DNA of 32,026 bases, taken from NCBI GenBank assembly GCA_022704885.1, contig JAKJFO010000027.1:1-32026 (forward strand). The letters are read 5' to 3'. The notes beneath the pieces were generated by a model. That model had not been told where the DNA came from and searched no databases. It was given only the letters and a program-made list of their open reading frames with translations. Shown here in pieces: positions 1-6,816 of the stretch (its first letter is position 1; the number at the start of each line of letters is the position of its first letter). Position numbers and translations under genes: made by a program. This stretch comes from Candidatus Rifleibacteriota bacterium (lineage in GTDB: Bacteria > Riflebacteria > Ozemobacteria > Ozemobacterales > Ozemobacteraceae).

Positions 1-203
1 TGTGATCGGGTTGAGTAATGGCATGGCATTTTCCACTCATTTCCACAATTCCCGCTCAGCGCCAGCACATAAGCATACAATACACTTGCAAAAGGCTTTA
101 GATGGGCATTGTATGCTGGCGATAAAAATCTTGGGTGGGGTATTGACAGCAGATTTTTATCGTACTAAACTGGTGCACAGCAAGTTGTATCGGAGGGGTT
201 GTA
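1..203. other. Upstream non-coding stretch with imperfect inverted repeat
   Basis: No convincing gene is seen before the SH3-protein start. The notable structure is an inverted repeat: GCATACAAT at 73-81 pairs with ATTGTATGC at 108-116, and the arms extend outward as GCCA (61-64) against TGGC (117-120) across an 8-base bulge. It lies just upstream of the promoter proposed at 143-171. It could be an operator, the end of an upstream transcript or a chance structure; nothing in the sequence decides between these. Confidence 0.4.
143..171 (+). promoter_or_regulatory. Probable sigma-70-type promoter for SH3 protein
   Basis: A perfect -35 hexamer TTGACA at 143-148 is followed by a 17-base spacer and TAAACT at 166-171, which matches 4 of 6 positions of the -10 consensus. 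The expected transcript start near 178 leaves a leader of about 25 bases containing the ribosome site GGAGGGG at 192-198, ahead of the GTG start at 204. The prediction rests on consensus matching only. Confidence 0.5.
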
Positions 204-1118
204 GTGAAAAAAGCGAAAATCTTGTCGATCGTGGTGATAATGCTCTCGGTCATAGCTCTGGGTATCTTTATGGGCAAGCAGATGTTCAAACTTATGGAAG
301 CCGGAACCGGGGCACCGGGTCAGTCGGTAGCGAATGCTGGCGACAACACTTCGTCTACTGTAAAGATCCTTTATAGCGCCGACAAGAACGGAACCGCTGT
401 GGCTGCGACGCCGGAAACCGCACCAGTCATGCCGGCCTCCGATATCGCAGCTGCGCCGGCTCAGACCGTTGCACCGGCTGGGCTAGCACCGGCAGCCGAA
501 ACAAAAAAAGATGGCAATGCATTCGACCCCAATGGCCCGAAGTGGTTTGCTTACGCGTCTGGGAACGGAACCAACGTCAGATCGGGGCCTTCCCTTCAGG
601 ACAAAGCTCTGTTCAAGGTTGGCAAGGGCACGAAGGGCACGGTGCTTGCCAAACAGGATGGCTGGACGCAGATAAAATGGGATTTCAACAGAAAAGAAGG
701 CTGGGTGCGTGACGATCTGCTGCTGCAGGGGCCGGCAACCGTAGTGCAGGCTGTTGTTGCCAACACCAGCGACATTGCGCAAATCGATGCCGGAAAACTC
801 GACAAGGAAACTGCCAAAGCAATACTGCAGGAAAGCAAGGTCGCCGTCGCCATAGCCAAACCGGCACCGGTTTCTGAGACGGTCAAAACTTTCGTCGATG
901 GCGAGAACCTGCCTGAACAGGCGAGAATCGAAGTTCAGACCTTCGCCAACATCAGAAGCGGCCCGAGCACCAGGCACGATATGGTCGCCAAACTGCCCAA
1001 AGGCATGGTCGTTAAGATCAAGTCGGTAGAAAAAGTCGGCAAATGGCAGTGGTTCGAGATACTCTTTCAGGAAGGCAAAAAGTCTGGCTGGACCCGCGAA
1101 GACAACCTGAAATTTTAG
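204..1118 (+). CDS. Membrane-anchored protein with two bacterial SH3 domains
   Basis: The 304-residue protein has one N-terminal hydrophobic segment (about residues 7-23) that would anchor it in the inner membrane or act as an uncleaved signal. An Ala/Pro-rich low-complexity linker follows (about 60-100), then two bacterial SH3 (SH3b/YgiM-like) domains at about 114-175 and 241-303. Each SH3 domain carries the hallmark N-[VI]-R-S-G-P-S motif (124-130 and 249-255) and a Gly-Trp pair near its end. Such domains usually bind peptidoglycan or other wall polymers, so a periplasmic wall-binding role is inferred; no catalytic domain is present. The start is GTG, chosen because GGAGGGG sits just upstream and because it includes the membrane segment. 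It is monocistronic and converges on the leftward operon, with only two bases between the stop codons and no obvious terminator. Confidence 0.8.
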   Translation: MKKAKILSIVVIMLSVIALGIFMGKQMFKLMEAGTGAPGQSVANAGDNTSSTVKILYSADKNGTAVAATPETAPVMPASDIAAAPAQTVAPAGLAPAAETKKDGNAFDPNGPKWFAYASGNGTNVRSGPSLQDKALFKVGKGTKGTVLAKQDGWTQIKWDFNRKEGWVRDDLLLQGPATVVQAVVANTSDIAQIDAGKLDKETAKAILQESKVAVAIAKPAPVSETVKTFVDGENLPEQARIEVQTFANIRSGPSTRHDMVAKLPKGMVVKIKSVEKVGKWQWFEILFQEGKKSGWTREDNLKF

Positions 1119-1120
1119 TT

Positions 1121-1837
1121 CTATTTGAAGACGTCAGTGGCGAAGGGTTCACGGTGAGCGAAGTCGCGGTTGATCGTTTCGGCGCTTTCTTTTGTCAGAG
1201 AGACCGAGAGTTTGCCACTTCTGAACCTGAATTTATCGAGCGCAATAGCAGCGCTGGGCAAAACATCGAAAAAGAATTTGCCACTGAAATCACGCCGACC
1301 AGTCCAGCTGCAGTTAATTTCATGCACCTTGCCGCGGTGGGCATGAACCTCACGCAAGCCTAACCGTGCACCAGCCGCATTGAATTCGTCTGATACCTTT
1401 CCGGTTTTCTCGACCTGACGCATGTAGGCCCAAAGAGCGACCAACTGCCTGATCTGTTGCTGACGCTCGCCGGTGATTCCGGTAAAATGGGCATAAACCT
1501 CAGAATCTATGCTGTAATCAGCGGGTCCGCAATTAAGCACCATGTTCACGCGAAAAGTGTATTTCTGGCCACGCTTTTCCGGGTGCAGGGCCGAAACATG
1601 GGCAATGACCTGAGTCTTTTCCGGCGAAATATCCTTGAACCATGCAAGACCGCAGCCAAGACTTCTGAAACCCTTTTTGACCGTTCCACGATATTGCGCG
1701 TTGATTCTGAAAAACTGCCACTCTTCTCCCGGCTGAGCAAGTTTTTCTGTTGCCGAAAGGCAGGCACTGCCAGTCAGAAGCAGACAAAACGCCACCAGTC
1801 CAATAACACCCTTCAGGCTGCCCGTTGAACCCCTCAT
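1121..1837 (-). CDS. Exported protein of unknown function
   Basis: This 238-residue protein belongs to no family I recognise. The N-terminus has a basic stretch and a hydrophobic core ending in LLLTGSAC, so it is exported. The Cys could be lipidated, but Gly at -3 is not a standard lipobox residue, so signal peptidase I cleavage is equally possible. The mature part is rich in aromatic and basic residues and has two widely spaced Cys (one in the LNCGPAD region, one in the INCSW region) that could form a disulfide. The gene is last in a three-gene leftward operon after the PrsW-like protease. Its ribosome site GAGGA overlaps the protease stop codon, and the ATG is only ten bases beyond that stop, which implies co-translation. 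Being a substrate or partner of the protease is a reasonable guess from position only. Confidence 0.65.
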   Translation of the reverse strand: MRGSTGSLKGVIGLVAFCLLLTGSACLSATEKLAQPGEEWQFFRINAQYRGTVKKGFRSLGCGLAWFKDISPEKTQVIAHVSALHPEKRGQKYTFRVNMVLNCGPADYSIDSEVYAHFTGITGERQQQIRQLVALWAYMRQVEKTGKVSDEFNAAGARLGLREVHAHRGKVHEINCSWTGRRDFSGKFFFDVLPSAAIALDKFRFRSGKLSVSLTKESAETINRDFAHREPFATDVFK

Positions 1838-1847
1838 AACACTATCC

Positions 1848-2690
1848 TCAACTTTCGCCCGCCCTGAGAGAAAATTCTCTCTGTTTTTTCAATACACGAG
1901 AACCGCAAAAACCGCAAAACCTGGAACGCTCGATAGAAAATGCCCCACAGCCAGAGCAGACCATCAGACCAGCATCTGGAGGCGAATCTACCCTGAGCAC
2001 CGTAATCCAAGCCTCATGAATCCCAAATATAAAAAGAACCACCAGACTGACGATCACTCCACTGGCAGCCTGAATATCAAAATGAAACACGAGAAAATCA
2101 AAAAAGCCATGTGACACGGCTGCGATGAGAATTCCAGAAAGAATGCGCAGGGAAACGACCGAATCAGCTTTGGCGGTGCGCGATAAGGCGACTGCCGCAA
2201 AACTCGAGCTGATACAGGCAAAAAACAGGTGCGCGCTTGAACTCACGATAATTCTCGGCAACACAATTTCGGCCCCGAAAATCAGGTAATACTGAATGTT
2301 TTCCAACAGAGAAAAAGCCAGAGCACTGCCGGCAAAGCTCATAAACACAGTGGCCGGACGCTTGAGAAAAGAGACCTGATAGCTGGCAATCAGTCCCCCA
2401 GCCGACTTAAGACTTTCCTCAACGAAACCGATAACACCGATACTCGTCAACAGTGTAATCCACCAGGTTCCCGGGCCGGAAATAAAAGTGCGCAGATCGG
2501 TGCCAATATACATTTCGATCGGAACATAAGCAACCCGGGTGATAAGAATCGCCGCGCCTCCGAAAAGCAAACCGGTGACAAAAGCAGTACGCAGTTCAAC
2601 ATCGACCCAGTTGCGCCGGAAAGCCAGATAAAACAGGCCTATTGGCAGCAACAGCAGAAGCGGGAACAATATTTCATCGGAAGAAGTCAA
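1848..2690 (-). CDS. PrsW-family intramembrane protease with C-terminal zinc ribbon
   Basis: The 280-residue protein has about seven to eight hydrophobic segments and the PrsW-family motifs in order: E91-E92-x-x-K95, E130 in LLENIQYY, H154 in SSAHLFF, and H194 in VSHGFFDF. PrsW-type proteins (M82, related to the CPBP/ABI superfamily) are glutamic/metal-dependent intramembrane proteases; Bacillus PrsW cleaves an anti-sigma factor. The substrate here is unknown. After the last membrane segment there is a cytoplasmic zinc ribbon with CxxC pairs at C245/C248 and C259/C262, an addition not found in Bacillus PrsW. The start is TTG directly abutting the TGA of the upstream propeller gene, with GGGAA in that gene's last codons as ribosome site. 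The next in-frame Met is at residue 60, after membrane segments, so TTG is preferred. It is the middle gene of a three-gene operon. Confidence 0.8.
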   Translation of the reverse strand: MTSSDEILFPLLLLLPIGLFYLAFRRNWVDVELRTAFVTGLLFGGAAILITRVAYVPIEMYIGTDLRTFISGPGTWWITLLTSIGVIGFVEESLKSAGGLIASYQVSFLKRPATVFMSFAGSALAFSLLENIQYYLIFGAEIVLPRIIVSSSAHLFFACISSSFAAVALSRTAKADSVVSLRILSGILIAAVSHGFFDFLVFHFDIQAASGVIVSLVVLFIFGIHEAWITVLRVDSPPDAGLMVCSGCGAFSIERSRFCGFCGSRVLKKQREFSLRAGES

Positions 2691-4118
2691 TCAGTTTCCC
2701 TGCTGTTCGCGATTAAAACGCGCAAAATAAAGATTGCGTGCGCTGCCGACAGTTGCATGAAAAACCAGGCCCGAAGAATCAGAAGCCCAGACGGGACGCA
2801 GACACTCGGTTTCGCCGAGAGGCTTGATTACCGTTTCTTTGCCGTTTTCCATGCGGCGGACGACGATAACGTTCTTACTGCCATCGTCGCTCTCTGAGCG
2901 CACATAGGCGAGAGTTCCACCATCAGGCGAAATATCGGGCAGCCAGTTCCGGCGGCCGTTCTGCACGACCGGCAGCGCTTCTCCCAGCGGTTCGAGCTGA
3001 ATTTTCATGATATCGGATTTTTTCATATAAGTGTGAATTCTGGTAAAATACAGGGCCGAACCATCGGGCGACCAACGCGGTTCACGATCGTCAGCCGCAC
3101 TTGAAGTCAGCTGTAGAAGGTTGTCACCATCGATGCCGATCAACCAGATGTTGTTTGGCTTTCCTTTCAGGCCGCGTGTAAATGCGATCAGACGGCCATC
3201 CGGGGAAACCGCACACATCATGTTCTTGCTGTCACCGCTGGTAAGAGCCTTTGATTTGCCGGTTTTACGGTCATATACGAACAGATGCTCGGGAGCAGCA
3301 CTGTCGCTCGAAAAAACGATACGACTGCCATCTGGTGTGAATTCAGGTGTCCAGACGTTACCCGGCCATTCAAAAGCACGCGCAGCCTTTTCTCCGGCGG
3401 CTGGCTTTTTGATGAAGCACTGGTAAGTGTTTTTGCCATCTATCTTCATGCGATTCGAAGAAAAAATAAGCTCAGCACCATCACGCGAAATGAACCCGTG
3501 ATAGCTGCTCGAATTGTCTTTTTCGAGCAAATCGACACTGGCATAAACCAGCTGCAAGGCCGCGACCGGTGTCTCTGGCAGCGCAACGGCAGCTTCACTG
3601 GCAACTGGCGCTTCGGCAGAAGATGCGACAGCAGCTGAGGTCTCGCTTGAAACTGCCGGGTTGACAAGAGGTTCTTCAACTGCGGCCGTGGCAGGAGCCT
3701 CATGATATGAGGCCGCCTGGGCCTGAGAAGTTGCCACTGCATCCACTGATATTTCAGCCGTCGGCGATGACTGGACCGTCATAACCGGCGTCACTGGCAA
3801 TTCAAGGCTATCTGTCGGGTTCGGCGGCGTCGGGCCGCGATGAGCAGCCGCTGAGTCGGGGGCAGGCGGCACCGTCACAGCTGCAGATCCGCTGGCGGTT
3901 TCCTGAGAATTGAGCGCTCCTAAAAAAGAGTGTTCCCAGGCACGCCCTTTGAAGAAGAATGTATCAAAAAGACTGCCGGCTACAGCTCCGGCCAGAAATA
4001 TGAAAAGCCCGAGAATCATGCGGCGACGGTAGCGCTGGCGGCGCTTCTGCGGAGTGTCGCAGTCGGGGCAGTTGACAACCCTTGGCGGCAATTTGTTTCC
4101 GCATCTGAAACAATACAT
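2691..4118 (-). CDS. Zinc-ribbon, membrane-anchored TolB/WD40-like beta-propeller protein
   Basis: From the chosen start the protein has 475 residues. Domains in order: a zinc ribbon (C3-x2-C6, C17-x2-C20) typical of DUF-style N-terminal ribbons; one membrane segment (about residues 35-55) preceded by Arg-rich sequence; a long Ala/Pro/Ser-rich linker of roughly 120 residues; and a C-terminal beta-propeller of TolB/PD40-type repeats with recurring S-P-D-G and W-S-P-D-G-S motifs, as in TolB and DPP-IV propellers. The propeller should lie in the periplasm with the ribbon in the cytoplasm, which suits a sensor or scaffold linking both sides. The reading frame stays open upstream into the divergent NagZ gene, but ATG at 4118 has AAGGAGA seven bases upstream and a TATAAT box beyond it, and the ribbon begins exactly there. 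It is the first gene of the three-gene leftward operon. Confidence 0.8.
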   Translation of the reverse strand: MYCFRCGNKLPPRVVNCPDCDTPQKRRQRYRRRMILGLFIFLAGAVAGSLFDTFFFKGRAWEHSFLGALNSQETASGSAAVTVPPAPDSAAAHRGPTPPNPTDSLELPVTPVMTVQSSPTAEISVDAVATSQAQAASYHEAPATAAVEEPLVNPAVSSETSAAVASSAEAPVASEAAVALPETPVAALQLVYASVDLLEKDNSSSYHGFISRDGAELIFSSNRMKIDGKNTYQCFIKKPAAGEKAARAFEWPGNVWTPEFTPDGSRIVFSSDSAAPEHLFVYDRKTGKSKALTSGDSKNMMCAVSPDGRLIAFTRGLKGKPNNIWLIGIDGDNLLQLTSSAADDREPRWSPDGSALYFTRIHTYMKKSDIMKIQLEPLGEALPVVQNGRRNWLPDISPDGGTLAYVRSESDDGSKNVIVVRRMENGKETVIKPLGETECLRPVWASDSSGLVFHATVGSARNLYFARFNREQQGN

Positions 4119-4148
4119 TTGAGTTCTCCTTGAAAATTTCGCAAGTGA

Positions 4149-4175
4149 ATTATACCCTATCCTGCCGGTTGTTAA
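4149..4175 (-). promoter_or_regulatory. Leftward promoter of propeller/PrsW operon
   Basis: On the minus strand a perfect TATAAT (plus-strand 4149-4154) lies about 30 bases upstream of the propeller ATG. A TTAACA-like -35 (5 of 6 matches) sits 15 bases further upstream, a short spacer; TTTAAC at 16 bases is an alternative. The intergenic region is only about 95 bases and must also serve the rightward NagZ gene, for which no clear promoter stands out. Confidence 0.5.
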
Positions 4176-4214
4176 AACAACAAAGGCGATTTTTTGGCAA
4201 TAACAGGAAAAACC

Positions 4215-5774
4215 ATGGATAAAAAACGGATCGGGCAACTGTTTATCGTTGGCTACCAGGGCGAAGAGCCGAGCAGTGATTTTTTGCGATTTGTCGAGGA
4301 ATGGGGAATCGGCGGCGTGATTGTATTTGCGCGGAATCTGACCGACCCGGCACGACTGCCGGGGCATCTCGCGAAGATTTGCGAAGCAGCCGGCCAGCAG
4401 GTTTTCACTTCTATCGACCAGGAAGGCGGACTGGTGCTGCGCATTCTCAGCCGTGGCAGCCTGTTTCCATCAGCGATGGCGTTGTCGGCAACCAACAGTC
4501 TAGAGCTTACCGAGCAGTGTCACGAGGCAATCGGCCGCGAAATGCTCAGTCTCGGACTGAACTGGAATCTGGCGCCGGTTCTCGACATCAATCACCCCGA
4601 CAACCCCGGAATCGGCGCGCGATCATTTGCTGATACGCCGCAGCGGGTTGCTGATTTTGGCTCCGCTGCGATCCGCGGGCTGCAGAAAGCCGGAGTTCTC
4701 GCCTGCGCCAAGCATTTTCCCGGCAAGGGGCATGCAAAGGTTGATTCGCACCTGACTCTGCCGGTGATTCCGTATGATGCCGGGCGACTTGAACGTTTTG
4801 AACTGCTTCCGTTTGCGCAGGCCATCAAAAATGATGTCGCCGCGATCATGACCGCGCATGTTTTCTTTCCGGCGTATGAAAAAACACCGGATCTGCCGGC
4901 GACTCTTTCGCAGCCAGTTCTTACAGGGCTTTTGCGCGAAAAGCTAGGATTCAAAGGCATTCTGGTCACCGACGACCTCGAAATGGGAGCGATAACCGAA
5001 TCCTATGGTATCGCCCAGGCGGCCGCCATGTCGTTTCAGGCCGGCGCCGACCTTCTGCTCATCTGTCACCAGCTCGAACAGCAGAGACTGGCAGCTGATA
5101 CGATAATGCAGCGCGTCGCCCAGGACGCCCGCGTGGGCCAGAGACTTGAAGAAAGCCTGCAGCGCATCGCCAGTGCACGCAAAAAGCTTGCCGGTGGCAG
5201 CAACAAAGCCAGCCTGGCAGAGCTGAAAAAGCTTCACCAACCTCTGATCGACAAGCTTCACGCCGAATCAGTGCGGTTTTTGCGTTATGAGCCGTCCTTG
5301 CTGCCACTGCGTAAAGACGCAGAACAGCTGGTTTTCTGCCTGCCGCAGATATCGGCACTGGTGCAGGTAGAAGAAGAGCATCGCGATGACGGCCTGAAAT
5401 CACTGATCGAAAAAGAATTTTCCAGGGCGCGCACTATAGTATACGATCCCAAAACTGCTGGGCAGGCGCTGATCGACCAGATCGCCAAAACAGTAGGCAG
5501 CGATGCAAAAAAGGCACAGATGGTTTTCATGACCTACAACGCGCACCTGTTCAGCGGCCAGCTCGAAGCGGTCAGGCACTTTGCCCAGCTTGTCGACAAA
5601 ATCGCGGTGGCGGCTCTGCGCAATCCCTTTGACCTCGCGGGCTTAACCGGCATAAAAACCTGCGCCGCAACCTTTGGCTTCAGAACGCCGGCAATCATGG
5701 CGCTGCTGAACGTGCTCAAGGGCGCCACTCCGCCGGCAACGGGCCCCTGGCCGATAGACACGACCGGCTGGTAA
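4215..5774 (+). CDS. nagZ: Beta-N-acetylhexosaminidase, glycoside hydrolase family 3 (NagZ-like)
   Basis: The enzyme should remove N-acetylglucosamine from cell-wall muropeptides during peptidoglycan recycling. The 519-residue protein has a GH3 TIM barrel in the first ~335 residues with family landmarks: SIDQEGG (substrate pocket), KHFPGKGH followed by D177-S-H179 (the Asp-His acid/base dyad of NagZ enzymes), and V-T-D253-D-L-E-M-G, where D253 is the expected nucleophile. About 180 further residues form a second alpha/beta domain like the C-terminal domain of two-domain Gram-positive NagZ proteins; E. coli-type NagZ (about 340 residues) lacks it. No signal peptide is seen, so it is predicted cytosolic. 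The start is ATG at 4215 with AGGAAA upstream; an in-frame TTG at 4194 has no ribosome site. The DSH dyad argues for NagZ rather than a beta-glucosidase. Confidence 0.88.
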   Translation: MDKKRIGQLFIVGYQGEEPSSDFLRFVEEWGIGGVIVFARNLTDPARLPGHLAKICEAAGQQVFTSIDQEGGLVLRILSRGSLFPSAMALSATNSLELTEQCHEAIGREMLSLGLNWNLAPVLDINHPDNPGIGARSFADTPQRVADFGSAAIRGLQKAGVLACAKHFPGKGHAKVDSHLTLPVIPYDAGRLERFELLPFAQAIKNDVAAIMTAHVFFPAYEKTPDLPATLSQPVLTGLLREKLGFKGILVTDDLEMGAITESYGIAQAAAMSFQAGADLLLICHQLEQQRLAADTIMQRVAQDARVGQRLEESLQRIASARKKLAGGSNKASLAELKKLHQPLIDKLHAESVRFLRYEPSLLPLRKDAEQLVFCLPQISALVQVEEEHRDDGLKSLIEKEFSRARTIVYDPKTAGQALIDQIAKTVGSDAKKAQMVFMTYNAHLFSGQLEAVRHFAQLVDKIAVAALRNPFDLAGLTGIKTCAATFGFRTPAIMALLNVLKGATPPATGPWPIDTTGW

Positions 5775-5844
5775 ATTCATGCTAAGTTGTTGCGCGCAGA
5801 ATGCCGATGAGTTTTCCAGAATAAAATGCTGGAGGCAAAAATTC

Positions 5845-6288
5845 ATGTGGCAACTTGAAGTTAAAATAATCGCATTGACTCTGGTTTACTTTACCGGATG
5901 GTTCATGTTCGAAAAGGTTTTTTCGGCAATCTGGGCCCGCCTGAGCGGTGAAGGGAAAGACACCGCCATGCCGCGTGCCAGACGCAAGGTCGTGCCGCTG
6001 GCGACAGTTACCCCGGTCGATCAGACCTGGCGTTACATCAAGGGGCTGAGCAGCCCGGACTGGCGCATTCGACGGATATCATGCATTCAGCTCGGTGATC
6101 GCCGTGGCACCGCTGTTGTCGAAGCGCTGATCGAAGCACTCGACGACCCGCGCGAAGAAGTCAGTCTCGCAGCCGGCGAAGCGCTGACCCGCATTGGCGA
6201 CCCGGCCGCGATCGAAGCACTTACCAGCCACTGCCGCAAGCTCGAAACCAACTCGATGCGTTCATACGAGAATTATCGGGCAGCCTGA
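5845..6288 (+). CDS. Small membrane-anchored HEAT-repeat protein
   Basis: The 147-residue protein has one N-terminal membrane segment (about residues 5-22), a basic linker (PRARRKVVP) and a C-terminal pair of HEAT/PBS-lyase-type helical repeats. The repeat signature is visible as W-R-I-R-R...Q-L-G-D-R, then A-L-I-E-A-L-D-D-P-R-E-E-V and A-A-G-E-A-L-T-R-I-G-D-P-A-A-I-E-A-L. Such repeats bind proteins and have no catalytic role, so it is probably a membrane-tethered adaptor. The frame is open upstream to 5779, but the start at 5845 is preferred because TGGAGG lies eight bases upstream and the protein then begins with its membrane segment. It follows NagZ by 70 bases. A larger relative of the same repeat class lies at 26904. 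Confidence 0.75.
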   Translation: MWQLEVKIIALTLVYFTGWFMFEKVFSAIWARLSGEGKDTAMPRARRKVVPLATVTPVDQTWRYIKGLSSPDWRIRRISCIQLGDRRGTAVVEALIEALDDPREEVSLAAGEALTRIGDPAAIEALTSHCRKLETNSMRSYENYRAA

Positions 6289-6323
6289 CCCGGATATTGA
6301 TTCTCAGACCAAGGTAAGCAGTT

Positions 6324-6352
6324 GCCGGGGCTGTCATGGTGACGGCCCCGGC
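6324..6352 (+). terminator. Probable terminator hairpin after HEAT gene
   Basis: GCCGGGGC at 6324-6331 pairs with GCCCCGGC at 6345-6352, and the inner arms GTCA/TGAC continue the helix across a T-G pair, leaving a three-base loop. This gives about 13 pairs, very GC-rich. The following bases (GCCTGTTT) make only a weak T tract, so termination may be inefficient or Rho-assisted. It lies 36 bases past the stop codon at 6288. Confidence 0.5.
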
Positions 6353-6479
6353 GCCTGTTTAAAACGCCGTTCATTGTGAACAATAAGTGAAACCACGTCC
6401 TCTCTGTCTTCAGCAACCCGCTTCGCCCGGAAGCTTACGAAAAAGCCCAACCGGCTTGCGGCCTAACAGCAGAATTCAA

Positions 6480-6780
6480 TCCCCAGCGATACAAATCGGT
6501 GACAATCCGGTGTAACCTGTGAATCCATGTAACCTGCGACAATTCATTGGAATCGGTGTAATCCGCGTAATCTGCGGACGCCCTTCTTCGCTTTCTTTAC
6601 TTTCTTTACTTTCTTCTCTTAGTGTCTCTGTAGCTTTGTGCGAGCTCTTTTCGGATGCGGTGTTCTCTTTTTCTCTTCTTTCTTTTCTTTCTTTTCTTTC
6701 TCTTCTTAGCGTCTCTGCGTCTTTGTGCGGACTCATTTCGATTACGATTACCCTGCTTCGCCAAGGCTACGCAGGGCAGG
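6480..6780. repeat. Interspersed intergenic repeat block
   Basis: Three repeat types lie side by side. At 6493-6579 a degenerate tandem motif built on AATC-GGTGTAA-CC recurs, including CCGCGTAATCTGCGG. At 6611-6653 and about 6699-6740 two direct copies of a 42-43 base unit (TCTTAGYGTCTCTG...CTTTGTGCG) are separated by a T/C-only tract (6666-6705). At about 6751-6779 a CCTGCTTCGCCAAGGCTACG-type motif follows. From general knowledge, very similar repeats occur between genes in many unrelated environmental genomes and give spurious Arg/Lys/Glu-rich or Ser/Leu-rich open frames. Polypyrimidine slippage is likely. Confidence 0.65.
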
Positions 6781-6816
6781 CGAGCACGAGCACGAGCATG
6801 AAAAAGAACTGGTAGT

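Larger units (their letters stand above)
6289..6816. other. Gene-free stretch: hairpin, then interspersed repeat block
   Basis: This 528-base gap holds a strong hairpin (6324-6352) soon after the HEAT gene and a repeat block from about 6480 to 6780. Between them (6353-6480) I see no gene or clear signal. The open frames crossing the repeat block translate to strings of Ser/Leu or Arg/Lys/Glu caused by polypyrimidine tracts and are not credible proteins. Confidence 0.7.

Noticed and set aside
2..376. Open frame of 124 codons at the left edge, plus strand
   Set aside because: It overlaps the SH3 gene start in another frame, has no recognisable motif, and spans the promoter and ribosome site of the better supported gene.
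483..977. 164-codon minus-strand frame inside the SH3 gene
   Set aside because: It is antisense to a gene with two clear SH3 domains; its translation shows no family motif.
4119..4367. N-terminal extension of the propeller protein
   Set aside because: It would overlap the divergent NagZ gene and its own promoter; the ATG at 4118 has a good ribosome site and the zinc ribbon starts there.
6519..6815. 98-codon plus-strand frame (Ser/Leu-rich) and its minus-strand counterparts (Arg/Lys/Glu-rich)
   Set aside because: They are translations of repeat and polypyrimidine DNA, with no ribosome site or normal amino-acid composition.
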